This document shows positions 1 to 7,967 of a stretch of 40,671 bases of DNA, piece after piece (positions within the stretch are counted from its first letter, which is position 1; every line of letters begins with the position of its first letter). The stretch spans positions 1-40,671 of the forward strand of contig JAIQGK010000029.1 in the NCBI GenBank assembly GCA_020072645.1. The letters run 5' to 3'. The notes under the pieces are model-generated. The model ran no database searches and was not told the DNA's origin. It saw nothing but the letters and a program-made list of their open reading frames with translations. The translations under genes were made by a program, and so were the position numbers. The DNA is from Terriglobia bacterium (GTDB lineage Bacteria > Acidobacteriota > Terriglobia > Terriglobales > Acidobacteriaceae).

Positions 1-47
1 GCAATTTGCTGGAAACTCGGATGAAAATCACAGCCTATAATCTTCAT
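1..47 (-). CDS. IS110-family transposase, N-terminal fragment (runs off left edge)
   Basis: Only 15 codons are in the window, reading MKIIGCDFHPSFQQI towards the left edge. The short GCDFHPSFQQ motif resembles the start of IS110-type DEDD transposases, where the Asp in this first strand is the first catalytic acidic residue. These enzymes are RNA-guided recombinases that move the element without classic terminal inverted repeats. An AAAGGAG ribosome site (54-60) lies 6 nt upstream of the ATG, which supports the start. The identification rests on a very short peptide, so other RuvC-like nucleases cannot be excluded. Confidence 0.6.
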   Translation of the reverse strand, partial: MKIIGCDFHPSFQQI

Positions 48-130
48 TGGCGGCTCCTTTCGTTCCGAGTCTTGGTTTTCGTCAACTCAAGTTTACTCGG
101 CACTCGTTAGGAGCCGTCGTTGTTATGAAA
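48..130 (-). ncRNA. Structured leader of IS110-like element, candidate bridge RNA region
   Basis: The non-coding DNA just upstream of the transposase contains nested inverted repeats. CGGCTCCT (51-58) pairs with AGGAGCCG (109-116). Inside it CCGAGT (65-70) pairs with ACTCGG (95-100), and CTTG (71-74) with CAAG (88-91), leaving a 3-nt bulge. IS110-family elements are known to encode a guide (bridge) RNA in the non-coding end next to the transposase, so the position and fold fit. The RNA ends, the guide loops and the element's outer boundary cannot be set from one copy. Confidence 0.35.
54..60 (-). promoter_or_regulatory. Shine-Dalgarno of the IS110-like transposase
   Basis: On the minus strand this reads AAAGGAG, 6 nt before the ATG at 47. 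It lies largely within the 51-58 arm of a perfect 8-bp inverted repeat (partner 109-116), so a transcript starting upstream could mask it. Confidence 0.6.
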
Positions 131-486
131 TCAAGCCGAAGCGCAGCATTGTCTTAATTTCTCGATACTTACAGCGCGAAGGCGAAGGATCAGCTCCGCT
201 GCTTTTAAGTGCAACCCTCATTCAGATCAGGATTGGTTTTGGATAGACGAGACGCTCGCTCTTGCCTCTGTCAAGAAAGCAAAAAATGAATAGCACATAA
301 CAGCGAGGGTTGGCGGCAATATTTGCAAAACCCAGAACTGGCGTAATCGTCAACCTTCAGAGTAGCGGAGCGATCCCTCAGCTTCGCCCGGAGCTTATGA
401 AAGAACACCGCACTCTCGATGGCTCCGCTTCGGGATGGCGTCTTCTGATTAAGACGGAGGATAAAAACGGCAGGCAGCGCGGTTAC
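131..486. other. Intergenic region between IS-like end and dipeptidase
   Basis: No convincing gene was seen. The stretch at about 366-378 (GCGGAGCGATCCCT) resembles a shortened copy of the interspersed repeat found at 4960-4984 and 13521-13546. The outer boundary of the IS110-like element probably lies somewhere here but cannot be located without a second copy or an empty site. Confidence 0.4.
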
Positions 487-1959
487 CTACTTCCTTCTCG
501 CCTTTATCATTGCATCCAGCACCGCATCCTCTACTCGCTCAGCTTTGAGCCGCGCCCGCCGTTCCGGCGTCAATTCAAAATTCACGCCATGCTGTCTCAT
601 GCGATCTATCAATTGTGCGGGGCTCACGCGATTCCCCAGCATCAACTCGATATCTTCAAAGCTAAGTGCGTCTGACTCTTTACGTTCAGCCTGGAGCCTC
701 TTGGCAGTGGCCTCAACTTCACGCATCACGCGCATAAAGTTTCCGCCCAGAATCTTGAGGATCTGCTCACGCGTATAGCCACGCTGATATAAAGCTTGTG
801 TGATCTTGGGCAAATCAGCCACGGAATCGATTCCGTCTGGAAGGGAAGTAACGCCGTCAAAATCCGATCCCAGTCCCACATGGTCAATCCCCGCAACTTT
901 GGCGATGTGATCTATGTGGTCGATTAACGACTTCAGCGGCGGACGCGGAAACTGTGCCGCCCACTTCTTTTCAATGGCTGCCGTTTCGTCGTATGTCACC
1001 GGACTGCCATCGGGATGGGGATGAGCTTTCTTGTATGCTTCGACCTCGGCATCGCGCTGTTTAATCTTTTCAGGATCAGACGACGCCTTGCGGTAGTTCT
1101 CATCGATAAACGCGGAATAGAAATTCACCATGACCACGCCGCCGTTATTGGTCATGGCGCGGAGCATGTCGTCAGTCATGTTGCGCGGCTGGTTGGTCAG
1201 CTCGCGCGACGAAGAATGCGACGCGATCACCGGCGCCTGGCTGACCAGTAGTGCCTGATAAAACGTAGCATCGGAAACGTGGGAGATGTCCACGATCATG
1301 CCCAGCCGGTTCATCTCACGGACCACGTCTTTCCCAAAGTCCGTCATGCCGTTGTGGTGCTTGACGTTGGGATCCTGAATGTCGCCGGAGGAGTCGGCCC
1401 ACTCATTGGTGTTCGACCATGTCAGCGTCATGTAGCGGACGCCCATGCGATAAAAATCGCGCAGCAGACGCATGTCATTTTCAATGGCATGGCCGCCTTC
1501 AATACCCATCAGCGCGGCGAATTTGTGCTGGTCGCGCGCGCGGGCGATATCGTCGGCAGAGAATGCCATTGTCATTTTGTCAGGATGCCGTGCTGCCTGC
1601 TGGTAAACGCTGTCAATCAGGTCCATGGCGCGTTGGCTGTAATGGCCCTTGAACTCCGGTTCTACCCAGATGGAGAAAAACTCCGCTCCCAGATTACCCT
1701 GCTTGATCTTGTCCAGATCGATGTGGCCTTCGGCTACGGGCGTGTTCTGGCCGAGATCGAAGTTTTCGTCCAGGAAGCGTTGAGGCGTGTCCGCGTGAGT
1801 ATCTACGATGAGGGTAGACTGGTGGATGGCCGCGACGGGATCAGCCTTAGGCCGCAATGCACGAGCGGCCCTGGCAGGTTTTTTATGAGGAGCTGGATGT
1901 TGTGCGAGCGTTAAGCCTGAAAGCAGAAGAACACAGATCAGCGAATGTTTTAGGTTCAT
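487..1959 (-). CDS. Exported membrane dipeptidase (peptidase M19, renal dipeptidase family)
   Basis: A 490-residue zinc dipeptidase that cleaves dipeptides, in this family often including D-residue or modified ones. Residues 1-19 form a signal peptide ending LTLAQ. The mature part shows the M19 landmarks: VDTHADT (metal ligands H55 and D57), GIEGGHAIEND (bridging E154), DISHVSD (H227), ASHSSSR (H248) and GLGSDFDGV near the C-terminal third. Length is slightly above the usual 350-450 because of a basic linker after the signal peptide and a C-terminal extension. Its ATG overlaps the stop of the upstream gene (ATGA), so the two are probably one operon. Substrate is not determined. Confidence 0.93.
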   Translation of the reverse strand: MNLKHSLICVLLLSGLTLAQHPAPHKKPARAARALRPKADPVAAIHQSTLIVDTHADTPQRFLDENFDLGQNTPVAEGHIDLDKIKQGNLGAEFFSIWVEPEFKGHYSQRAMDLIDSVYQQAARHPDKMTMAFSADDIARARDQHKFAALMGIEGGHAIENDMRLLRDFYRMGVRYMTLTWSNTNEWADSSGDIQDPNVKHHNGMTDFGKDVVREMNRLGMIVDISHVSDATFYQALLVSQAPVIASHSSSRELTNQPRNMTDDMLRAMTNNGGVVMVNFYSAFIDENYRKASSDPEKIKQRDAEVEAYKKAHPHPDGSPVTYDETAAIEKKWAAQFPRPPLKSLIDHIDHIAKVAGIDHVGLGSDFDGVTSLPDGIDSVADLPKITQALYQRGYTREQILKILGGNFMRVMREVEATAKRLQAERKESDALSFEDIELMLGNRVSPAQLIDRMRQHGVNFELTPERRARLKAERVEDAVLDAMIKARRK

Positions 1960-2654
1960 TCTCTGGCAATTTTATCAGCCAGTTGGTTCGCTTCACGCCA
2001 TTCGGTATAGCGGTCTGAAACCATCACGTGGAAGCACGCCTGACGGCGCTCTTCCGCGGCTTCTACCAAGCCCTGATCGCGCAGGTTCTTCAGGTATTCT
2101 TCAATCCATGCATGCTGGGCGCGCGTCAGTCCGCGCTTGGCCAGGTCAATCGTGATGCCGGCCAGGTGAGAAGAGGCATGTTCGCCAACTTCCGGCGCCG
2201 CATTGCCATTGTGGCGGCGCAGCTTCTGCTGCTGCTCCATGGTGCGCACTGCGGAATTAACCTGTAGCGGCGTGCGAAATTCTTTGTAGTACGCTTCGCT
2301 CATGTCCTGGAGAAACTGATTGCACCAGGGACGGCAATATTTCTTGTCGGCCTGCAGGGACGGACTCACGTGCAATGCACGGGTTTCCTGGATCGGCACT
2401 AACTCCTGTGTGCGCTCGAGTTCAAGCAACTGGTCATTGTCCGCAATACGCGGAAGTTGCAAGCGATCAATTTCTTCATTCTGGCGGACCATGGAATCCA
2501 TAGAGCCTTTCAGAACGGGGTTCCATGCCACGCGGCGAACGTGTCCGCGATGGTGACGGGTGGTGGTATAGCGGCTGGTGGCAAAAGCCGGCACTGTGGC
2601 GGCTAGCGCCATCAGGCAAATCGACGAAGTGATTAAGATCTTCTTAGCGCTCAT
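1956..2654 (-). CDS. Exported M15-like peptidase domain protein (DUF5715-type)
   Basis: A 232-residue protein with a signal peptide (about 1-25, ending VPAFA). The C-terminal half carries the metal-site pattern of D-Ala-D-Ala carboxypeptidase-like M15 enzymes: SSHLAGITIDL (His and Asp ligands in SxHxxGxxxD) and a late CFHVMV His. The N-terminal half (about 30-110) is charged and unlike any catalytic domain I know. It probably acts on or binds peptidoglycan stem peptides in the periplasm. It is the first gene of a pair with the M19 dipeptidase, overlapping it by 4 nt, which suggests stepwise cleavage of cell-wall-derived or other short peptides. An AGGACC ribosome site precedes the ATG. Confidence 0.75.
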   Translation of the reverse strand: MSAKKILITSSICLMALAATVPAFATSRYTTTRHHRGHVRRVAWNPVLKGSMDSMVRQNEEIDRLQLPRIADNDQLLELERTQELVPIQETRALHVSPSLQADKKYCRPWCNQFLQDMSEAYYKEFRTPLQVNSAVRTMEQQQKLRRHNGNAAPEVGEHASSHLAGITIDLAKRGLTRAQHAWIEEYLKNLRDQGLVEAAEERRQACFHVMVSDRYTEWREANQLADKIARE

Positions 2655-3210
2655 CGGGTCCTGTTTCGGTGCAGATGTCAGACACTCCCAACATCGGCAT
2701 TAGATGACAAATTTTAAACCAGAGCTGCCGCATCTGTACCCAGCTATTTACCTGAATTTTCACAAATTTACGGAACCCTGGACCATTTGCAAGCAGAGAC
2801 TTTGGTAATCAACAGCTTAGGCTGTCTGACAAAATTTGCTAGTTTCCAGCCCTGTTCGCCTAAATTTTTTTTGATCGATGATCTGGCCTTCGAAACAGCC
2901 TAAAATGCGTCTCTATTTGAGACAAACCGCACATTTAACGAACGATCCTATCTCGCCGATTGGCGGATGGAGCACAAGTTGGCTGATGAATTTGGTTATG
3001 CCTTCAGCGCTTGTTCTGGACGAGGAAATATCATTGCAATGGGTCTCGCTTTTCCGCGCGGAGATGCCTCTTTGTATCCTCGCACCCACCTGATTTTCAC
3101 TGATGCCATGCGTATACGCCAGCGTGAAACGATGTGTTATTCTCCGGCACTATCCCGATGATCGATGCCCAGCACATTCCAAGTCTTGCCATAGAAAGGC
3201 TACTACTACC
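2655..3210. other. 556-bp divergent intergenic region
   Basis: This separates the minus-strand peptidase pair from the plus-strand gene at 3211. It holds an A/T-rich tract with an 8-T run (2865-2872) and a small hairpin (GTCTC 2909-2913, GAGAC 2919-2923, 5-nt loop). Short open frames here lack ribosome sites and recognisable sequence. Promoters for both flanking genes are expected but no clear -35/-10 pair stood out. Confidence 0.4.
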
Positions 3211-3981
3211 ATGAAGCTGAGATTCCTGATTTTGTTGTTGCTCGCCACTTCCGGAACCGCGGCCCTCGCCATGCAATCGGCTCCGGCTTTGCACCTGCAC
3301 GCAATCCGTGTAAATCCTGAAGCACAGGCGGCGCAGAACCAGGCTGTGGATGCCCGCAAGCGACTCTTGCTTGTCAGTGAAAACGTGCAGAAGGCAATTG
3401 CAAAAGCGGAGACGGACAAGAGTCCAGCGGCCCAGGCAGATGCTGCCAAGGCACAGCAGCAGGTTGCTTCCGCGCAAAATGCCGCTGACGATGCACAGAA
3501 AAAGGCACGTGCAGTAGAGTCACAACCTGTGACGGCCCAGGACTGGAAGCAGATACAAAATGTATTGCAGACTTACAAAAACCGTTATGAGAGCAGCATG
3601 AACCATTACGGCGTGCTTGCCACAACGCTGCTTCTGGCTGGCATTGTGCTGGCCGCGGCTTCCGCTATTGCCGGATTCATGCGCAAAAGCATCGCCGCAG
3701 GTATCGTCTCGATTATTGTTACATGTGTGGTGGGCGTTCCCAAGGTCATTCCGATCAACCAGCGCGCTGACTATTACCGTGCCCTGTTCGGACAGAGTTC
3801 CGCGCTGCTTGTCCGATCACAGTTGCGGCTGCATCCTACGACCGCCGACTATAACGAATTTGTAGATGACATTAACGTGCTTTCAGACTATGAGACGAAT
3901 AAATTTCCATCCGGCGGAGATGTAGCGGCAAACACAGAGAGCCTAATCAAGGACATTGCAGCAACATCAGTCGCGCAATAA
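3211..3981 (+). CDS. Exported coiled-coil protein with two membrane segments
   Basis: 256 residues, not recognised as a named family. The start was set at the ATG followed by a typical signal peptide (MKLRFLILLLLATSGTAALA) rather than the longer upstream frame, which would bury it. Residues about 35-110 are rich in Ala, Gln, Lys and Glu and look like a coiled coil. Two hydrophobic segments follow (about 137-157 and 161-178), then a soluble tail of about 75 residues. The layout (signal, coiled coil, hairpin of two membrane helices, tail) suggests an envelope structural or scaffold protein. Its stop is 13 bp from the convergent sdhB stop. Confidence 0.7.
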   Translation: MKLRFLILLLLATSGTAALAMQSAPALHLHAIRVNPEAQAAQNQAVDARKRLLLVSENVQKAIAKAETDKSPAAQADAAKAQQQVASAQNAADDAQKKARAVESQPVTAQDWKQIQNVLQTYKNRYESSMNHYGVLATTLLLAGIVLAAASAIAGFMRKSIAAGIVSIIVTCVVGVPKVIPINQRADYYRALFGQSSALLVRSQLRLHPTTADYNEFVDDINVLSDYETNKFPSGGDVAANTESLIKDIAATSVAQ

Positions 3982-3994
3982 TTCTTTTTGACAG

Positions 3995-4753
3995 TTAGCC
4001 GCGGAAGAAATCTTTGATCGCCTGCTTCATGACCTCACGGCCTGTATCGGCAATGGCTTTGGTGAGCGGAATGTCTTTGGGGCACACCTCAACGCAGTTC
4101 TGGGCGAAGCCGCACTCCTGAATGCCGCCATCGCCCATCAACGCCTGCAGACGCTCGTGCTTGAGCGCTTTTCCAGTAGGATGCTGGTTGAACAGTCGAA
4201 CTTGCGCGATGGTCGCGGCGCCAACAAAGCCGGTGCTCTCATTGAACTGAGGGCAAGCTTCCATACAGCAGCAGCAGGAAATGCACCGCGAGACTGGGTA
4301 GGCCTCTTCCTGTTCGGTGGGAGAGATACGCAGACCTGCCCCGAGATCATACGTGCCATCGATCGGCACCCAGGCTTTCACGGCTTTCAGGTTCTCAAAG
4401 ATCACGCTGCGGTCAACGGCCAAATCGCGAACGACAGGGAACTTGCTGAAGGGTTCCAGGCGGATTGGCTGCTCCAGCTTATCGACCAGAGCCGAGCAAG
4501 CCATGCGCGCTTTGCCATTGATCAGCATGGCGCAGGACCCGCAGACTTCTTCCAAACAGTTGGAATCGTAAGCAATGGGTGTGGTGGTTTTGCCGTCACG
4601 CGTCACGGGATTGGCGGCGATTTCCATCATGGCAGAAATCACGTTCATCCCCGGCTTCCAGGTGAGCTCAAATTCTTCCCAGCGTGGGCTGGATTTGGGA
4701 TTCTCCTGGCGTTTGATCTTGAGAATGACGGTCTTTGCGCCAGACTGGGTCAT
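3995..4753 (-). CDS. sdhB: Succinate dehydrogenase iron-sulfur subunit
   Basis: 252 residues passing electrons from the flavin to quinone via [2Fe-2S], [4Fe-4S] and [3Fe-4S] centres. The N-terminal ferredoxin domain has NCLEEVCGSCAMLINGKARMAC-type cysteines, and the C-terminal domain has CISCCCCMEACP followed by CVEVCPKDIP. The run of four adjacent cysteines is striking but the canonical spacing is preserved. I chose the ATG at 4753 (MTQSGAKTV) over a longer frame because it overlaps the stop of the preceding small ORF as TAATG and a GGGAG lies upstream. Last gene of the operon sdhC, sdhA, small ORF, sdhB. Confidence 0.95.
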   Translation of the reverse strand: MTQSGAKTVILKIKRQENPKSSPRWEEFELTWKPGMNVISAMMEIAANPVTRDGKTTTPIAYDSNCLEEVCGSCAMLINGKARMACSALVDKLEQPIRLEPFSKFPVVRDLAVDRSVIFENLKAVKAWVPIDGTYDLGAGLRISPTEQEEAYPVSRCISCCCCMEACPQFNESTGFVGAATIAQVRLFNQHPTGKALKHERLQALMGDGGIQECGFAQNCVEVCPKDIPLTKAIADTGREVMKQAIKDFFRG

Positions 4754-4959
4754 TATTGTTTTGTCTCCCGTAGCGAAATGAGCTTCAACGTGGTCATGAG
4801 TGCATTGAGAAATGTGATTCCCGCAAACGCGCCAAAAATCCAATCATGATGCACAATGGCCTGCCAAACCAGCACGCAGCCGATCACAAAGAACAGAATC
4901 GCGGCATTCTTGTAAAACTTCGGCGATGTACTGCGCTGTGGCTGATCCATTTTCAACAT
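4753..4959 (-). CDS. Small two-helix membrane protein between sdhA and sdhB
   Basis: 68 residues (or 65 from the second ATG at 4950). The N-terminus is polar (QPQRSTSPKFYKN), followed by two hydrophobic segments (about 19-34 and 40-58) and a basic tail. The stop codon overlaps the sdhB start by one base (TAATG), which implies translational coupling with sdhB. Its position inside the operon suggests a role in assembly or stability of the complex, or an extra anchor subunit, although the full diheme SdhC anchor is already present upstream. I do not recognise the family. No strong ribosome site is visible; the upstream gap holds an interspersed repeat that ends right at its start. Confidence 0.7.
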   Translation of the reverse strand: MLKMDQPQRSTSPKFYKNAAILFFVIGCVLVWQAIVHHDWIFGAFAGITFLNALMTTLKLISLRETKQ

Positions 4960-4984
4960 CCCGGGCGGAGCGAGCGATCCCTAC
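4960..4984. repeat. Interspersed GAGCGGAGCGAGGGATC-type repeat, copy A
   Basis: The sequence CCCGGGCGGAGCGAGCGATC and the next bases CCTA match copy B (13521-13546) with about three differences over 25 bases. It sits in the 124-bp gap between sdhA and the small membrane ORF. Such short intergenic repeats are scattered in acidobacterial genomes. The remaining gap (4985-5083) shows no gene. Confidence 0.5.
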
Positions 4985-5083
4985 CGGCTCTTGCATCCTC
5001 ATTTCCCACACTTGTCGAACCCCGAACTATTCCAAGACCCTTCAGGCTAAAGGGTTCCCTCGCTTGCGCTTGGGATTTCACAA

Positions 5084-6874
5084 CTACTTCGCCATGTCAT
5101 ACCGCCGCGGCCTTGGCGGCAGCAGAGAAATGTCCACTGGCTCAAATTCAAACCGGGGCTCGTCGGCATCGGGCGCAAAGTAAGCCTTGGTAGTCTTCAG
5201 GAAATTCTTGTCGTCGCGGTCAGGGAAGTCCGGCTTGTAGTGCGCGCCGCGTGATTCATTCCGCATGGCCGCTCCCTGCGCAATCACACGCGAGAGCTGC
5301 AGCATATTGTAGAGCTGCCGCGTAAAGACAAACGAAGTATTGGCCCACTGGCTCTTGTCGCTCAGGTTGATGTTGTTGAATCGTTCCAGGAACTCAACCA
5401 GCTTGGCGTCAGTCTGTTGCAGGTTTTTGTTGTAGCGGATGACGGTACAGTTGCGCGTCATCAGTTCGCCTAGTTCCCGCCACAGGCGGAACGGGTTCTC
5501 TGTGCCATTTGAAGTTAGTAGTGCTGCGTTGGCCTCTTCCTGACGCTTGCGTTCGGAATCAAATACCGTGCTGCTCACGCCATCAGCAGACTTGCTATTG
5601 TTCTTGGCGTACAGAATTGCTTGCGGGCCCGCCACGAAGCCTCCATAGATGCACGAAACCAGAGAGTTCGCTCCCAGCCGATTTGCACCGTGGTAACCGT
5701 ATTCGCATTCGCCGGCGGCAAAGATGCCTTTGATGTTAGTGGCCTGATTGAAATCCACCCAAAGGCCGCCCATGGTGTAATGCATTCCGGGGAAAATCTT
5801 CATGGGGACGTCGCGGGGATCGTCGCCCACAAACTTCTCGTAAATTTCCAGAATGCCTTCAAGCTTGCGATTGAGTGTTTCACGATCAATGTGTGTTAGA
5901 TCAAGATAGACCATCGGCTGGCCATCAATGCCAAGGTCGTGCTCGTACACAACTTTGTGAATCGCACGGGTAGCCACATCACGCGGGACCAAATTGCCGT
6001 ATTTCGGATACCACTCTTCCAAAAAATACCAGCGCTCGGATTCAGGAATGCTCTTCCAGTCGCGCTTGTCGCCTTTGGTCTTTGGCACCCAGACCCGGCC
6101 GCCTTCACCGCGCGCCGACTCCGACATCAACCGCAGCTTGTCCTCGCCGGGAATTGACGTGGGATGAACCTGGATGAATTCACCGTTAGCGTAATAACAG
6201 CCCTGCTGGTACAGCGCGGACTGTGCCGATCCGGTGCAGACAACGGAGTTGGTCGATTTGCCAAAAATCGCCCCGATGCCGCCGGTTGCCATGATGATGG
6301 CGTCGGCAGGAAATGTGCAAACTTCCATGCTGCGCAGATCCATGGCGCAGATGCCACGGCAGACGCGATTCGTGTCCAGGACTGCGCTCAGGAACTCCCA
6401 ATGCTCGTATTTAGTGACCTTGCCTTCGGCTTCATAGCGGCGAACCTGCTCGTCCAAGGCATAAAGAAGCTGCTGGCCCGTGGTAGCCCCGGCAAATGCC
6501 GTGCGATTGAAAAGAGTGCCGCCAAAGCGACGGAAATCCAGCAACCCCTCAGGCGTGCGGTTGAAAGTGACGCCCATACGGTCAAGCAAATCGATGATCG
6601 CTGGCGCAGCCTCGCACATGGCCTTCACCGGTGGTTGGTTCGCGAGGAAGTCTCCACCGTAAATAGTGTCGTCAAAGTGCTGCCAGGGCGTGTCGCCTTC
6701 TCCCTTAAGGTTCTTGGCGGCATTGATGCCGCCCTGCGCGCATACGGAATGCGATCGTTTGACCGGCACGATGGAAAACAAATCGACGTGACCGCCGGCT
6801 TCTGCAATCTTGATAGTCGCAGCCAGCCCTGCTAGCCCGCCGCCTACCACGATAATTTTTGGTGTCGTTGCCAT
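5084..6874 (-). CDS. sdhA: Succinate dehydrogenase flavoprotein subunit
   Basis: 596 residues, the catalytic subunit that oxidises succinate to fumarate with covalently bound FAD. The N-terminus has the dinucleotide motif VVGGGLAGLAATIKIAEAGG. SHSVCAQGGINAA carries the His that normally binds FAD covalently. The substrate region includes HYTMGGLWVDFN and FAAGECEYGYHGANRLG. Length and the diheme partner SdhC suggest the B-type (Bacillus/epsilon-like) enzyme rather than the proteobacterial SdhCD type. It lies 161 bp downstream of sdhC, with a long inverted repeat in that gap, and 124 bp upstream of the next ORF. Confidence 0.96.
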   Translation of the reverse strand: MATTPKIIVVGGGLAGLAATIKIAEAGGHVDLFSIVPVKRSHSVCAQGGINAAKNLKGEGDTPWQHFDDTIYGGDFLANQPPVKAMCEAAPAIIDLLDRMGVTFNRTPEGLLDFRRFGGTLFNRTAFAGATTGQQLLYALDEQVRRYEAEGKVTKYEHWEFLSAVLDTNRVCRGICAMDLRSMEVCTFPADAIIMATGGIGAIFGKSTNSVVCTGSAQSALYQQGCYYANGEFIQVHPTSIPGEDKLRLMSESARGEGGRVWVPKTKGDKRDWKSIPESERWYFLEEWYPKYGNLVPRDVATRAIHKVVYEHDLGIDGQPMVYLDLTHIDRETLNRKLEGILEIYEKFVGDDPRDVPMKIFPGMHYTMGGLWVDFNQATNIKGIFAAGECEYGYHGANRLGANSLVSCIYGGFVAGPQAILYAKNNSKSADGVSSTVFDSERKRQEEANAALLTSNGTENPFRLWRELGELMTRNCTVIRYNKNLQQTDAKLVEFLERFNNINLSDKSQWANTSFVFTRQLYNMLQLSRVIAQGAAMRNESRGAHYKPDFPDRDDKNFLKTTKAYFAPDADEPRFEFEPVDISLLPPRPRRYDMAK

Positions 6875-6885
6875 AAATCTTTTTT

Positions 6886-7029
6886 AACCACAAAGGGCAC
6901 GAAGGAATGTTTCCGCTTTGCTTCATTTTTCGTACGAGCTAAAAAGACGCTTGAAAGTTCAGAATCCAGAGTCAAAGATTCGCGACCGATTCATCCCTTC
7001 CTTTGTGTTCCTTCGTGTCCTTTGTGGTT
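6886..7029. repeat. Inverted pair of CACAAAGGACACGAAGGA-type repeats
   Basis: The 21-bp arms at 6886-6906 and 7009-7029 are reverse complements at 20 of 21 positions (core CACAAAGGRCACGAAGGA). The right arm continues into a second partial unit (7000-7010). They flank about 100 bp in the sdhC-sdhA gap, so the operon mRNA could form a long hairpin. This may be two inverted copies of a dispersed repeat, or a transcript-processing or attenuating structure. Confidence 0.7.
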
Positions 7030-7035
7030 CAGTTC

Positions 7036-7767
7036 CTAATGTCTGCTTTGCTCCGCGCTTTGCTGCGCTGGAAGTTCAGCCGGGGTGTTCTTCCACTGTG
7101 GCCGGAAAAATGCCGCCATGGTGACCCATCCGACGATAATCAAAGTGAGAGCAAGCACCGTGCATGCCCGGCCCATCCATTTGCGCGATCTCTCGCTCAC
7201 GGTGATGCCCCATTTTGCGCAGAAAAGATATATGCCGTAAGCAAAGTGCCATGATGCGGCAATGATCCCAATCAGATAAAACACCCCTGCCCACCAATGC
7301 TGCAATTCCATTTGCACCTTGTGAAAGGCGGCGTCTGAATTCGTTAAAAGATGGATCCCCGTGAAACGCATTGTGTAGGTGTGCCACACGATGTAAACGA
7401 AAGCGATTGCGCCGGTCCAGCGCTGCGCGGCATACATGAAATTTCCCGCCCACGGATAATCGCTCACATTCGATTCACCGCGGAACCAGATGTAAAAGCC
7501 GTATAGAGCGTGATAAAGCAGCGGAATATAAATTCCGACTGTCTCCAATACGGGCACAAACGGTAACCCGGTGAGAAATTTCACCTGGTCGGCATACGCC
7601 TTTGGGCCATTGGTAGCAAATGCGTTTGAGATGAAATGCTCAAGCAGAAACGCGCCAACCGGGATGATCCCGCTTAACGAATGCAGGCGACGAAGGAGAA
7701 ACGAGTGGCCTTTACCGGCACGAATCGGGGGGACTCCGCGCTCGACAGGCGAGGCAATGCTAGCCAT
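7036..7767 (-). CDS. sdhC: Succinate dehydrogenase cytochrome b subunit (diheme, B-type)
   Basis: 243 residues with five hydrophobic segments, the membrane anchor that carries heme b and reduces quinone. Four His in membrane segments fit the two-heme arrangement of Bacillus-type SdhC: in RRLHSLSG, LYHALYGF, VWHTYTM and SWHFAYG. No separate SdhD is present, as expected for this type. It is the first gene of the operon. A GGAG lies about 11 nt before the ATG. The 200-bp upstream region contains a direct/inverted repeat cluster (7845-7870) that could be regulatory. The C-terminal Gln/Pro/Ala tail is unremarkable. Confidence 0.92.
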   Translation of the reverse strand: MASIASPVERGVPPIRAGKGHSFLLRRLHSLSGIIPVGAFLLEHFISNAFATNGPKAYADQVKFLTGLPFVPVLETVGIYIPLLYHALYGFYIWFRGESNVSDYPWAGNFMYAAQRWTGAIAFVYIVWHTYTMRFTGIHLLTNSDAAFHKVQMELQHWWAGVFYLIGIIAASWHFAYGIYLFCAKWGITVSERSRKWMGRACTVLALTLIIVGWVTMAAFFRPQWKNTPAELPAQQSAEQSRH

Positions 7768-7844
7768 GTACTGCTATGCTCCGATCAGATTGCTAGGCAA
7801 ACTCTATATTATGAAACGTGAATTTGGCCGCGTCAAACTGTGAG

Positions 7845-7870
7845 CCTCATCACACCTCATCACTGATGAG
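7845..7870. promoter_or_regulatory. Operator-like repeat cluster upstream of sdhC
   Basis: CCTCATCAC occurs at 7845-7853 and again at 7855-7863, a 10-bp period, directly followed by the inverted half TGATGAG (7864-7870). Same-face spacing of two half-sites plus an inverted one is typical of protein-binding sites. It lies about 80-100 bp upstream of the sdhC start and about 100 bp past the phosphoesterase stop. It could instead be part of a terminator or chance. Confidence 0.3.
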
Positions 7871-7967
7871 AGGACGCAACGCGGGGGCAGCATTAGCTTT
7901 CGTAAAAAAACAAATTCGCGACGCTTTAAAACGCCGCGAAACTGCTTTCATTTGGCGACCAGTGTCT

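Noticed and set aside
310-675. 121-codon plus-strand frame
   Set aside because: Begins with TTG, has no ribosome site, and its second half lies antisense to the M19 dipeptidase C-terminus; the sequence is not protein-like.
1279-1914. 211-codon plus-strand frame
   Set aside because: Entirely antisense to the dipeptidase gene, whose catalytic motifs are clear.
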